Assembly (NCBI GenBank): GCA_030151145.1
Contig: JASLEL010000338.1
Location: 1 to 6,009 of the forward strand
Source of the DNA: Aquirhabdus sp.
GTDB taxonomy: Bacteria; Pseudomonadota; Gammaproteobacteria; Pseudomonadales; Moraxellaceae
Direction: 5' to 3'
DNA length: 6,009 bases
Shown: piece after piece, positions 1 through 5,378 of the stretch
Position numbering within the stretch: position 1 is the stretch's first letter
Layout: each line of letters starts with the position of its first letter
Program-made: the position numbers and the translations under genes
Notes under the pieces: model-generated
The model's database searches: none
The model's input: the letters and a program-made list of their open reading frames with translations, nothing else
Told to the model about the DNA's origin: nothing

Positions 1-250
1 CTTGATAGTAGGCGATGATCGAGTCGATCACGGCGGCATAGTGGCCTTCTTTATTGCCAAAATAATAGGGGATGGCGGCGATATTCACGCCGGCTTCGGC
101 CGCCAGCATCCGCGTCGAAGCTTTCTCATAGCCGACTTCACTATAGATCTTGAGTCCTGCCTGCAGCAGTTTCTGACGGGCGATCTCGCCGCGCTCAGTA
201 CATTCATTCGAAGCGGCATCGCTTGGGGTGTGAGGTTCGTTGGGTGTCAT
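1..250 (-). CDS. TetR-family transcriptional regulator, CecR/DUF1956-like (N-terminal part, cut by window edge)
   Basis: DNA-binding repressor of the TetR family. The 83 visible codons cover a variable N-terminal tail (about residues 1-20) and the whole helix-turn-helix domain (about 21-75). The recognition region reads STRMLAAEAGVNIAAIPYYFGN, shown here in pieces: STRMLAAEAGV then NIAAIPYYFGNKEGHY. The N-I-A-A-I-x-Y-Y-F-G-x-K-E wording is characteristic of the CecR (YbiH) branch with the DUF1956 ligand domain, but that C-terminal domain lies outside the window, so the subfamily is inferred. The ATG at 250 is chosen because AGGGAA (complement of 259-264) sits 8 nt upstream and a near-consensus promoter precedes it. 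The gene is divergent from a class C beta-lactamase starting 207 bp away. Tandem operators overlapping its promoter suggest it represses itself. In E. coli, CecR influences cefoperazone and chloramphenicol sensitivity; any matching role here is inference. Confidence 0.9.
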   Translation of the reverse strand, partial: MTPNEPHTPSDAASNECTERGEIARQKLLQAGLKIYSEVGYEKASTRMLAAEAGVNIAAIPYYFGNKEGHYAAVIDSIIAYYQ

Positions 251-288
251 CGTTGGGTTTCCCTGATCGGGGAAGGGAGATGTGGTGA

Positions 289-317
289 ATAATAAGTCAA
301 GCGATTGAGTAAGTCAA
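289..317 (-). promoter_or_regulatory. Sigma70-type promoter for the TetR-family gene
   Basis: On the minus strand, TTGACT (complement of 312-317) is followed by a 17-nt spacer and TATTAT (complement of 289-294). Both hexamers differ from the sigma70 consensus at one position, and the spacing is ideal. Transcription would start near 280, leaving a leader of about 30 nt that contains the ribosome binding site. The -35 box lies inside the upper operator and the spacer inside the lower one, so a bound repressor would block RNA polymerase. Confidence 0.75.
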
Positions 318-328
318 TCGATTGACTT
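294..328. promoter_or_regulatory. Tandem palindromic operators, probable binding sites of the divergent TetR-family regulator
   Basis: Positions 311-328 read AAGTCAATCGATTGACTT, a perfect 18-bp palindrome. Immediately before it, 294-310 read AAGTCAAGCGATTGAGT, which matches the first 17 bases of the palindrome at all but two positions. The centres are thus 17 bp apart, about one and a half helical turns. Location over the -35 box and spacer of the regulator's own promoter, next to the regulator gene, is the classic pattern of TetR-family autorepression. That the adjacent protein binds here is inference. Confidence 0.75.
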
Positions 329-383
329 TTCTTTTGGATAAAAATCTTCACAGACAGATGCGCAAAAATACAACATCCCTTGC

Positions 384-412
384 TTGGTGGCGTGGCGGTG
401 TATCGCTATGAT
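384..412 (+). promoter_or_regulatory. Candidate promoter for the beta-lactamase gene
   Basis: TTGGTG (384-389) is separated by 17 nt from TATGAT (407-412), a -10 box with one mismatch to TATAAT. The -35 box is weak. It lies 46 nt before the GTG start and ahead of a strong ribosome binding site. No AmpR-type LysR gene adjoins it. The palindromic operators end 55 bp upstream of this -35 box, so direct repression from them would be less straightforward than for the divergent promoter. Confidence 0.4.
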
Positions 413-444
413 GGATCGTTTGGTTAATTACGTGTTTGAGCAAA

Positions 445-450
445 AAGGAG
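445..450 (+). promoter_or_regulatory. Ribosome binding site that selects the GTG start of the beta-lactamase
   Basis: AAGGAG is followed by 7 nt and then GTG at 458. The nearest ATG (470-472, codon 5) would be 19 nt away, too far for this site, so GTG is the better start. Confidence 0.8.
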
Positions 451-457
451 AAAATTC

Positions 458-1708
458 GTGCATAAAGCCATGCAAAAGACCGGATTAAACACTATCGTGA
501 CAAGGCTGATGTCCACGCTATTGGGCTTGGGTGTGCTGCCTATGGTCCATGCCGAATCTCTCTCGCGGCTCAAGACACAGGTCGATGCGGCGGTTACACC
601 CGTCATGCAGCAGGACAACATTCCCGGCATGGCCATCGGCGTGATCCGGGGCGATCAGACGGCGATCTACACCTATGGTCTGGCCTCGGTCGAAGCGAAA
701 ACGCCCGTCACCCCAGATACGCTGTTTGAGTTGGGCTCCATCAGCAAGACGTTTACTGCCACGCTCACTGCTTGGGCTGAAGTGCATCACAAGCTGCGAC
801 TGACCGATCCGGTCGAGCAGTATCTGCCTGAGCTTGCGGGCCATCCTTTTGGTAAAGTCACGCTGTTGCAGCTCGGTACGCATACCCCAGGTGGTCTGCC
901 GCTGCAGGTGCCGGATCAGATCCATACGATGCCCGAGCTGATGCAGTATTTCAAAGACTGGCAGCCTGCTTATGCGCCGGGCACCATGCGCACTTATGCC
1001 AATCCCGGCATCGGTACGCTGGGGCTGATCACGGCGCGTGCCATGGGACAGGATTTCGATACGCTGATGGCGCGCAAGCTGTTTCCGGCGTTGGGATTGA
1101 CGCATAGCTATATGAATGTCCCACAGTCACAGATGGCAAACTACGCGCAAGGCTATAGCAAGACCAGTCAACCCGTACGGATGACGGGGGATGTGCTGTC
1201 GTTTGCTTCTTATGGTATCAAGTCCAATGTCACAGACATGGTGCACTTCCTGCAGGCCAATATGCAGCAGGTCAAGCTTGAGCCGACACTGGCGCAGGCG
1301 ATCCAGCAGACGCATACCGGCTACTATCAGACCACGCTGATGACGCAAGACCTGATGTGGGAGCAGTATCCCTATCCGGTGAGCCTTGAGACATTGATCA
1401 GCGGTAATTCTCCGCATATGCTAGATCCGCAAGCAGTAACGGTAATCCGGCCCGCCATGGCGCCGCGTCAGGATGTCTGGATCAACAAGACTGGTTCAAC
1501 CAATGGCTTTGGCGCCTATGTCGCCTATGTGCCGCAGTTGAAGATCGGTATCGTGATGCTGGCAAACCATAATTTCCCGATGGAAGATCGGGTCAAACTG
1601 GTCCATCAGATTTTCTCGGCGCTGCAAACGTCAACACAAACGCCTAAGTCAATGTCTGGGCCTGTGGATTTACCCACAAAGCTTGCGGGTAAGGGTGTGG
1701 ATAAGTAG
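458..1708 (+). CDS. ampC: Class C (AmpC-type) serine beta-lactamase with C-terminal extension
   Basis: Periplasmic hydrolase that opens the beta-lactam ring through an acyl-serine intermediate. The 416-residue product starts with a signal peptide: basic n-region, hydrophobic LMSTLLGLGVLPM, and likely cleavage after VHA at residue 32. All class C motifs are present: S94-I-S-K97 (nucleophile and general base), Y180-A-N182, and K344-T-G346 followed by S-T-N-G-F-G-A-Y. The 86-residue spacing from nucleophile to Tyr equals the AmpC standard of Ser64 to Tyr150, and the KTG spacing is one residue shorter (250 against 251). GTPGGL and APGTMRTYAN are also typical. AmpC enzymes normally end at the ...ALQ helix, here residue 390. 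The remaining 26 residues are extra, and the last 12 are encoded by an interspersed repeat. The divergent neighbour is a TetR-type gene rather than AmpR, so induction via cell-wall fragments is not indicated. Substrate range cannot be read; an esterase-like relative is less likely given the intact motifs. Confidence 0.93.
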   Translation: MHKAMQKTGLNTIVTRLMSTLLGLGVLPMVHAESLSRLKTQVDAAVTPVMQQDNIPGMAIGVIRGDQTAIYTYGLASVEAKTPVTPDTLFELGSISKTFTATLTAWAEVHHKLRLTDPVEQYLPELAGHPFGKVTLLQLGTHTPGGLPLQVPDQIHTMPELMQYFKDWQPAYAPGTMRTYANPGIGTLGLITARAMGQDFDTLMARKLFPALGLTHSYMNVPQSQMANYAQGYSKTSQPVRMTGDVLSFASYGIKSNVTDMVHFLQANMQQVKLEPTLAQAIQQTHTGYYQTTLMTQDLMWEQYPYPVSLETLISGNSPHMLDPQAVTVIRPAMAPRQDVWINKTGSTNGFGAYVAYVPQLKIGIVMLANHNFPMEDRVKLVHQIFSALQTSTQTPKSMSGPVDLPTKLAGKGVDK

Positions 1709-1728
1709 ACGTGGAACGGGTGGAACGC
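1670..1728. repeat. Interspersed hairpin repeat, copy 1 (overlaps 3' end of the beta-lactamase gene)
   Basis: This 59-bp stretch aligns without gaps to 3846-3904, with 44 identical positions. It contains TTACCCACA (1670-1678), the inverted TGCGGGTAA (1684-1692) and TGTGGATAA (1696-1704), and ends in TGGAAC. Bases 1670-1692 fold into a stem of nine pairs with one A-C mismatch and a 3-nt AGC loop. There is no T-tract, so it is not a standard intrinsic terminator. Sequence before 1670 shows no similarity to sequence before 3846, which fixes the left border. It encodes the last 12 residues and the stop codon of the beta-lactamase. Confidence 0.7.
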
Positions 1729-1782
1729 TGATGTCATCGGCATTTCGGCTTTTTGTTTATCATTTAATCGGTTAAGTCAATC

Positions 1783-2700
1783 ATGGAACATTACCCAGCG
1801 GCTACAGCAGGAAGCATACCCAGCGGCAAGATGAAAACCCTCGCTTTTATCCATCGCAATGACACGCGCTTTGCAGTCGGAGATTTCTCACCAGTGCTGA
1901 CCGTGTTCTCCCATCATGAGCTGGGTAATACCGTATCGCCCTTCTTGCTGCTCGATCATCTGGGCCCGGGCAGGCTGCTGCCGACCTCCCAGCGCAAAGG
2001 CGTCAACGAGCATCCGCATCGTGGCTTTGAGACGGTGACGCTGGTTTATGCCGGGGAGATTGAGCATCGCGATTCGACGGGTGGTGGTGGATTGATCGGG
2101 GCAGGCGATGTACAGTGGATGACCGCAGCGTCGGGTGTGATCCATCGCGAGCTGTTTAGCGAGGCGTTCTCACGTATAGGTGGGCCGTTTGAGTTGGTCC
2201 AGCTCTGGGTCAATCTCCCCGCGAAAGACAAAATGTCTCCTGCACGCTATCAGAACCTGACGAAAGCCCAGATCCCGGTCGTTGAGCTGCCTGATGGGGC
2301 AGGGACCGTGCGGGTGGTGGCTGGGGCCTTCTGGGGGATAGCAGGTCCGGCGCTGACGCATAGTCGGATGAATGTGTTTGATGTCCAGATCGCAGCAGGT
2401 CAGACGGTGACCTTTCCGGCTGAGGATGGCGATACGGCGCTGGTCTTTGTGCGCTCAGGTCAGATCAAGTTTGCCGAGGGTGACGTGGTGGATGATCAGG
2501 GCATGGCGGTGATGTAGAGTCACGGCGGGGCGTTTGATGTGACGGTACAGGCCAATAGCAAGCTCGTCATCCTGACTGGTGCACCGCTCAATGAGCCGAT
2601 CAATGCGCATGGCTTCTTTGTCATGAATTCCTATGAGGAGATCTTGCAGACTTATGATGATCTCAAGCAGGGACGGCTAGGCGGGAAGGTGCAGTCGTAG
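1783..2700 (+). pseudogene. Pirin-family protein gene interrupted by an in-frame amber codon
   Basis: Pirins are bicupin metal-binding proteins; some act as quercetin dioxygenases or as regulators of metabolic enzymes. The N-terminal cupin is intact, with HPHRGFETVT (H77, H79), HRDSTG, and IHRE (H121, E123) supplying the four metal ligands. Codon 245 (2515-2517) is TAG. The frame then continues for 60 codons with a standard pirin C-terminus, including LVILTGAPLNEPI, HGFFVMNSYEEI and a final GRLGG, to TAG at 2698-2700. Joined, the protein would be 305 residues, the usual family size; the expressed part would be 244 residues lacking most of the C-terminal cupin strands. A single C-to-T change from CAG would explain the stop. 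The start is uncertain: ATG 1783 has no clear ribosome binding site, while ATG 1831 (MKTLAFIHRN) fits family N-termini better. AGGAAG at 1809-1814 is rather far from the latter. A sequencing error is possible. Confidence 0.85.
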
Positions 2701-2778
2701 ATAGTGGTGTGTTTGTCTTTAAATTATCCTTTCACTGCGGTATGTTAGCGTTATTGGGCCTGGGCCATTGGGACAAGG

Positions 2779-3843
2779 ATGATGGATCAAGAAGAAATCC
2801 TGCTGCGGTCGAAGATGAAGGGATGGTGGCGGCTGTTTATCGTCTTGAGCGTATTGCCCATGTTGACGATATTTTTACTGTCTCCAGGGCATCATGTGAT
2901 ATCGGTGATGTACTTTTATCTGTTGGCGGTTTTATTTGCATTCTTTGCTGAAAACCAGATACTCATGACGAGGACTGATATCCGGCAGATCACCACATTT
3001 GCAGGTAAGATCCGGTTGAGTACGATCAATCAGGTGGTCTATCCAGATATTGATCGCATAGAGGTGATGGAGACTTTCAATCGCTCGAAAGTCCTCAATA
3101 TCACGACCAAGGATCGGCGCAGGATCGTATTTAATCTGGCGCTTTTTTCCAACACTGATGCGTTGATCATCCATTTATTTCATCAGGTGCATTTTGATCC
3201 CAGTCCCGTGAGGCTGGATATCCCGGGTACTCAGGACATTGGTCAGCGCGCATTGCATATCTTGGCGGCTGCACTCGGTGCTTTGTTTGCCTCACTCGCA
3301 TTTGACCATTTCTTGATCCATGCGTTGCATGTTGCGTCAGAGAGCATCTCACACTTGTTCTGGTGCACGATTCCGGTGGCGATTTTGCTCAGCTATTTAT
3401 GGATTCGAGGTGAGAGGAAAGCTTACCCATTGCTGGCGTCAGGAGTGGTCGGCGTCGTCTCAGGCATACTCTGTGGACTTGCCTTACTGACGGCAAATCA
3501 TTGGGTCACCGAGCATTGCATTCAGCCCACACCTGTAGACATGGTGTATCGCTACACCAGAGATGACTGTCAGTTCTGGCGCCCGGCAGATGCTGCACGA
3601 CTTGATATTGCTCATACGGATAATGAGGCCGCAGTGTGTAGTCATTGGGACAAAGGCTACGTCAAAGACCTGCAAGTCGGCGCAACATATCGTGTGCCGG
3701 TCTTGGAAGGATTCTTAAATGACATTGCCTTTCCGGTAGAGGCCTTTCACCAAGCAGTATTACTTTCTGCACCCAAAAAAAAGACCAGTCAATCTGTTCC
3801 GAGTACGCAAGCGGAAACTTTGCTGCGTCATCAAAGTCAGTAG
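2779..3843 (+). CDS. Multi-pass membrane protein of unknown function with PH-like (YcxB-type) cytoplasmic segment
   Basis: I do not recognise a named family. The 354-residue product has two hydrophobic segments near the N-terminus (about 18-35 and 41-57). A soluble stretch (about 58-140) follows, with alternating beta-strand pattern ILMTRTDIRQIT, NQVVYPDIDRIEVME and SKVLNITTKDRRRIVFNL. This wording resembles the bacterial PH-like domains of YcxB-type membrane proteins, an inference from pattern only. Three further hydrophobic segments lie at about 159-180, 193-209 and 217-239. A C-terminal region of about 115 residues contains Cys at 247, 264 and 289, a Trp/Tyr/Asp-rich part and a Lys/Ser/Gln-rich end. 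By topology the tail could be extracytoplasmic. Start choice is weak: AAGG at 2775-2778 abuts two consecutive ATGs (2779, 2782). It stands alone, 78 bp after the pirin frame and convergent with the lipase gene. A hairpin repeat follows its stop by 2 bp. Confidence 0.8.
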   Translation: MMDQEEILLRSKMKGWWRLFIVLSVLPMLTIFLLSPGHHVISVMYFYLLAVLFAFFAENQILMTRTDIRQITTFAGKIRLSTINQVVYPDIDRIEVMETFNRSKVLNITTKDRRRIVFNLALFSNTDALIIHLFHQVHFDPSPVRLDIPGTQDIGQRALHILAAALGALFASLAFDHFLIHALHVASESISHLFWCTIPVAILLSYLWIRGERKAYPLLASGVVGVVSGILCGLALLTANHWVTEHCIQPTPVDMVYRYTRDDCQFWRPADAARLDIAHTDNEAAVCSHWDKGYVKDLQVGATYRVPVLEGFLNDIAFPVEAFHQAVLLSAPKKKTSQSVPSTQAETLLRHQSQ

Positions 3844-3845
3844 AC

Positions 3846-3904
3846 TTACCCACATCCTCTGCGGGTAAGCCTGTGGGTAACTACCCGTGAAACGCATGGA
3901 ACAC
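3846..3904. repeat. Interspersed hairpin repeat, copy 2 (downstream of the membrane-protein gene)
   Basis: Second copy of the repeat at 1670-1728, offset 2176 bp, with 44 of 59 positions identical. TTACCCACA (3846-3854) has a perfect 9-bp inverted partner TGTGGGTAA (3872-3880), and TGCGGGTAA (3860-3868) can pair instead as in copy 1. The loop bases differ completely between copies (AAGCT against TCCTC) while the arms are kept, a pattern expected when the secondary structure matters. It begins right after the stop codon at 3843. It may act as a 3'-end stabiliser or weak terminator, or be a REP-like dispersed element; the function is not known. Confidence 0.7.
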
Positions 3905-4099
3905 TTGTCCGTGCTGGCTTAACGGTGGATGACTGGAATTTGTACACCCTTGCCGGATCTCTGCGAGTAGCAAAGGTGGTCTTTCGTTACATGCAACGTT
4001 TAGGCGGTTTAAGAGAGAGCCCTACAGCTTTCGGGTGGAAGCTGAATTTGATTCGCCATCCACCCACAGCTACACGAATGTCAGGACTCCATTCCCCTG
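3905..4099. other. Intergenic space between convergent genes
   Basis: Between the second hairpin repeat and the stop of the lipase-like gene I see no convincing gene. An open frame on the plus strand from 3925 to 4143 has no ribosome binding site and no recognisable domain, and it runs antisense into the lipase 3' end. The only structured element is the stem-loop at 4025-4044. Confidence 0.5.
4025..4044. terminator. Stem-loop between convergent genes, possible weak terminator
   Basis: CAGCTTTC and GGAAGCTG pair over 8 positions (one G-T) around a GGGT loop. It lies 55 bp beyond the lipase stop and about 180 bp beyond the membrane-protein stop. There is no real T-run on either side (AATTTGATT on plus, TAGGGC on minus), so a terminator role is only suggested by position. 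Confidence 0.3.
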
Positions 4100-4981
4100 T
4101 CAGCCGATCACACAACCTTGGCGGTTACTCTGATCCTGTGTAGTGAAATGTGTGTCCGCGACGGCCTGCTGGTACAGGTTGTAATTGAGCAGTGCGGTAT
4201 AGCAGATCAGATGATGATCACAGGGGATACTGTCCTGAATGATATCTGATGCCGGGATGGTCTTGGCCTGAATGAGCGACTGGTATGGCGTCAGGTGATC
4301 GAACGCATGATCGGGATTTTGAGGGACGATATCGCGCGCGTAGTTAAAGACGTCATAATTTGGGACATGTGCTTCGAAAAAATTCACAAAATTGGCATCG
4401 CCGGTTTTGGGGGATGCGAACATACATGCTTTCACCTTTGCTCCCCGCAGGTTGAGGTCCAGTGCGAGATAGGTCGCGAGTGCCGCTCCCAAGCTATGTC
4501 CTGTCACGGTGATCGGCAAGTTCTTTTGATTGGCGAGCGTTACTAAACTGGTCACTAAATCCTGCCCATCTGTGGATACATCGCTGATAAATTTCATGGA
4601 GCTATAAATCCGCCAGAATCCCTCATCGACCAATGACTTGTTGTCTGGATCATTCGGGTAGTAGTCCATCCAAAAATCGGCGTCATCAATCCATTCTGCA
4701 AGACCAATCGTCCCGCGAATCGCAACCAGAATTTCTTGACCGTTAGAGGCCACATACCCATAACAAGACGTGTCCGGTCCCATGCCAAAGAAACGCTGAA
4801 TCTCTCCCAGCGTCTGACTCAGAATCTGATCATTGCCGGTGAGCCAGCCCAACAACTGATACCCTGCATTGGTCACACGCGGGTCTATCTGTAGTGGCGG
4901 GATTTGATGAATTTCTGGATAGCAGGAGTCGTAAGAATACATCGTTAACAGGGCATAGCTTGCAGCGGTATTTCTGTCCAT
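4100..4981 (-). CDS. Class 3 lipase-like alpha/beta hydrolase
   Basis: A 293-residue alpha/beta-hydrolase of the fungal-type lipase class 3 group (Lipase_3), expected to cleave ester bonds of glycerides or phospholipids. The nucleophile elbow is G161-H-S163-L-G165-A. A-I-R89-G-T with downstream E-W-x-D-D matches the conserved RGT strand that helps form the oxyanion hole. FASPKTGDANF (188-198) fits the family's GSPRVGN block. The probable catalytic acid is D217 in ARDIVPQNP, and the base is H257 (or H256) in CDHHLICY. The triad order Ser-Asp-His is thus intact. No signal peptide or membrane segment is visible, so it is cytoplasmic or exported by a leaderless route. ATG 4981 is supported by AAGGGG 6-7 nt upstream. 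It is transcribed leftward, convergent with the membrane-protein gene, and separated by about 400 bp from the next gene on its strand, so it is probably its own transcription unit. Substrate is unknown. Confidence 0.88.
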   Translation of the reverse strand: MDRNTAASYALLTMYSYDSCYPEIHQIPPLQIDPRVTNAGYQLLGWLTGNDQILSQTLGEIQRFFGMGPDTSCYGYVASNGQEILVAIRGTIGLAEWIDDADFWMDYYPNDPDNKSLVDEGFWRIYSSMKFISDVSTDGQDLVTSLVTLANQKNLPITVTGHSLGAALATYLALDLNLRGAKVKACMFASPKTGDANFVNFFEAHVPNYDVFNYARDIVPQNPDHAFDHLTPYQSLIQAKTIPASDIIQDSIPCDHHLICYTALLNYNLYQQAVADTHFTTQDQSNRQGCVIG

Positions 4982-4985
4982 GATT

Positions 4986-5045
4986 TTCCCCTTATTATTG
5001 GTTTTATTGCAAGATTGAGTCTATGCCTTAAATAGATCATGTGAA
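4986..5045 (-). promoter_or_regulatory. Candidate promoter and ribosome binding site of the lipase-like gene
   Basis: On the minus strand, TTCACA (complement of 5040-5045, one mismatch to the -35 consensus) is followed by 16 nt and TAGACT (complement of 5018-5023, two mismatches to TATAAT). The ribosome binding site AAGGGGAA (complement of 4986-4993) follows before ATG 4981. The ribosome binding site is clear; the promoter is tentative. Confidence 0.4.
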
Positions 5046-5378
5046 GGCGTTAGTCATATCGTTGTGTAACACTTTGTGATTAATGAAAAAATAATGCCAG
5101 CCTTTACTTGTAGGAGATGCGGTGAGTGCTTGCGGTATTGCCGATGGCCTTATGATTACAGATCAGCGCATGCGTGTATGAGATCGACTCTAAGCCTGAG
5201 GACGGCATTTTTTGCGCGATGCGATGAGGGTAAGAATGGCGCATATGCTGTTGCTCCAACATATGCGTCTTTTGGTGCTAACCCATAGATTCTTAGATGT
5301 GCTGACGCATCGTCGGATGCTGTGCCGGTCATCATGCGGAGTAGACGGTAGTATCTATAGCCGCTAGACCATCAGTAT
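5046..5378. other. Long intergenic region upstream of the lipase-like gene
   Basis: About 330 bp with no convincing protein gene. It contains a hairpin with T-tract on the plus strand (5240-5273), a short 5-bp stem-loop (GCATC 5307-5311, GATGC 5316-5320), and a T6 run at 5203-5208 with only a 3-bp stem before it. A plus-strand frame from GTG 5122 has AGGAG 5 nt upstream but encodes only 19 residues. A longer open frame (5076-5288) has no ribosome binding site. Confidence 0.5.
5240..5273 (+). terminator. Possible intrinsic terminator on the plus strand
   Basis: CGCATATG (5240-5247) and CATATGCG (5260-5267) form a perfect 8-bp stem. Inside it TTG and CAA can add three more pairs past a 3-nt bulge. 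TCTTTT follows directly. On the opposite strand the hairpin is followed by CCATTCTTAC, a poorer tract. Both flanking genes run leftward, so there is no known plus-strand gene for it to end; it may serve the DUF2182-type gene (stop 106 bp away) as a weak terminator. Confidence 0.4.

Noticed and set aside
2..292. Plus-strand open frame of 96 codons over the regulator gene
   Set aside because: It is antisense to the clear TetR-family frame, whose complement has a helix-turn-helix domain, ribosome binding site and promoter; the plus frame has no recognisable domain.
518..1105. Minus-strand open frame of 195 codons inside the beta-lactamase gene
   Set aside because: Arg/Gln-rich translation without a domain, fully antisense to a gene with all AmpC motifs; a shadow frame.
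1663..1728. A replication origin at the DnaA-box-like cluster
   Set aside because: No AT-rich unwinding region and no dnaA, dnaN, gidA or plasmid rep gene; most of the boxes lie in a dispersed repeat and overlap coding sequence.
1709..1760. Terminator after the beta-lactamase gene, suggested by the TTTTT at 1750-1754
   Set aside because: The preceding GC-rich bases do not form a proper stem; the only stable hairpin nearby is the repeat at 1670-1692, which has no T-tract.
2709..2951. Plus-strand open frame of 80 codons before the membrane-protein gene
   Set aside because: It overlaps the first 170 bases of the membrane-protein gene in another frame, has no ribosome binding site and no domain.
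3925..4143. Plus-strand open frame of 72 codons between the convergent genes
   Set aside because: No ribosome binding site, no family resemblance, and it runs antisense into the lipase 3' end.
5190..5208. T6 run after a GCC...GGC pair as an intrinsic terminator
   Set aside because: Only three base pairs can form, too weak for a terminator stem.
5076..5288. Plus-strand open frame of 70 codons with a CxxCxxCxxxC pattern reminiscent of ferredoxins
   Set aside because: Starts at GTG with no ribosome binding site, lacks the Pro directly after the fourth Cys and a second cluster motif, and runs through the hairpin and T-tract at 5240-5273. The Cys pattern is most likely chance.
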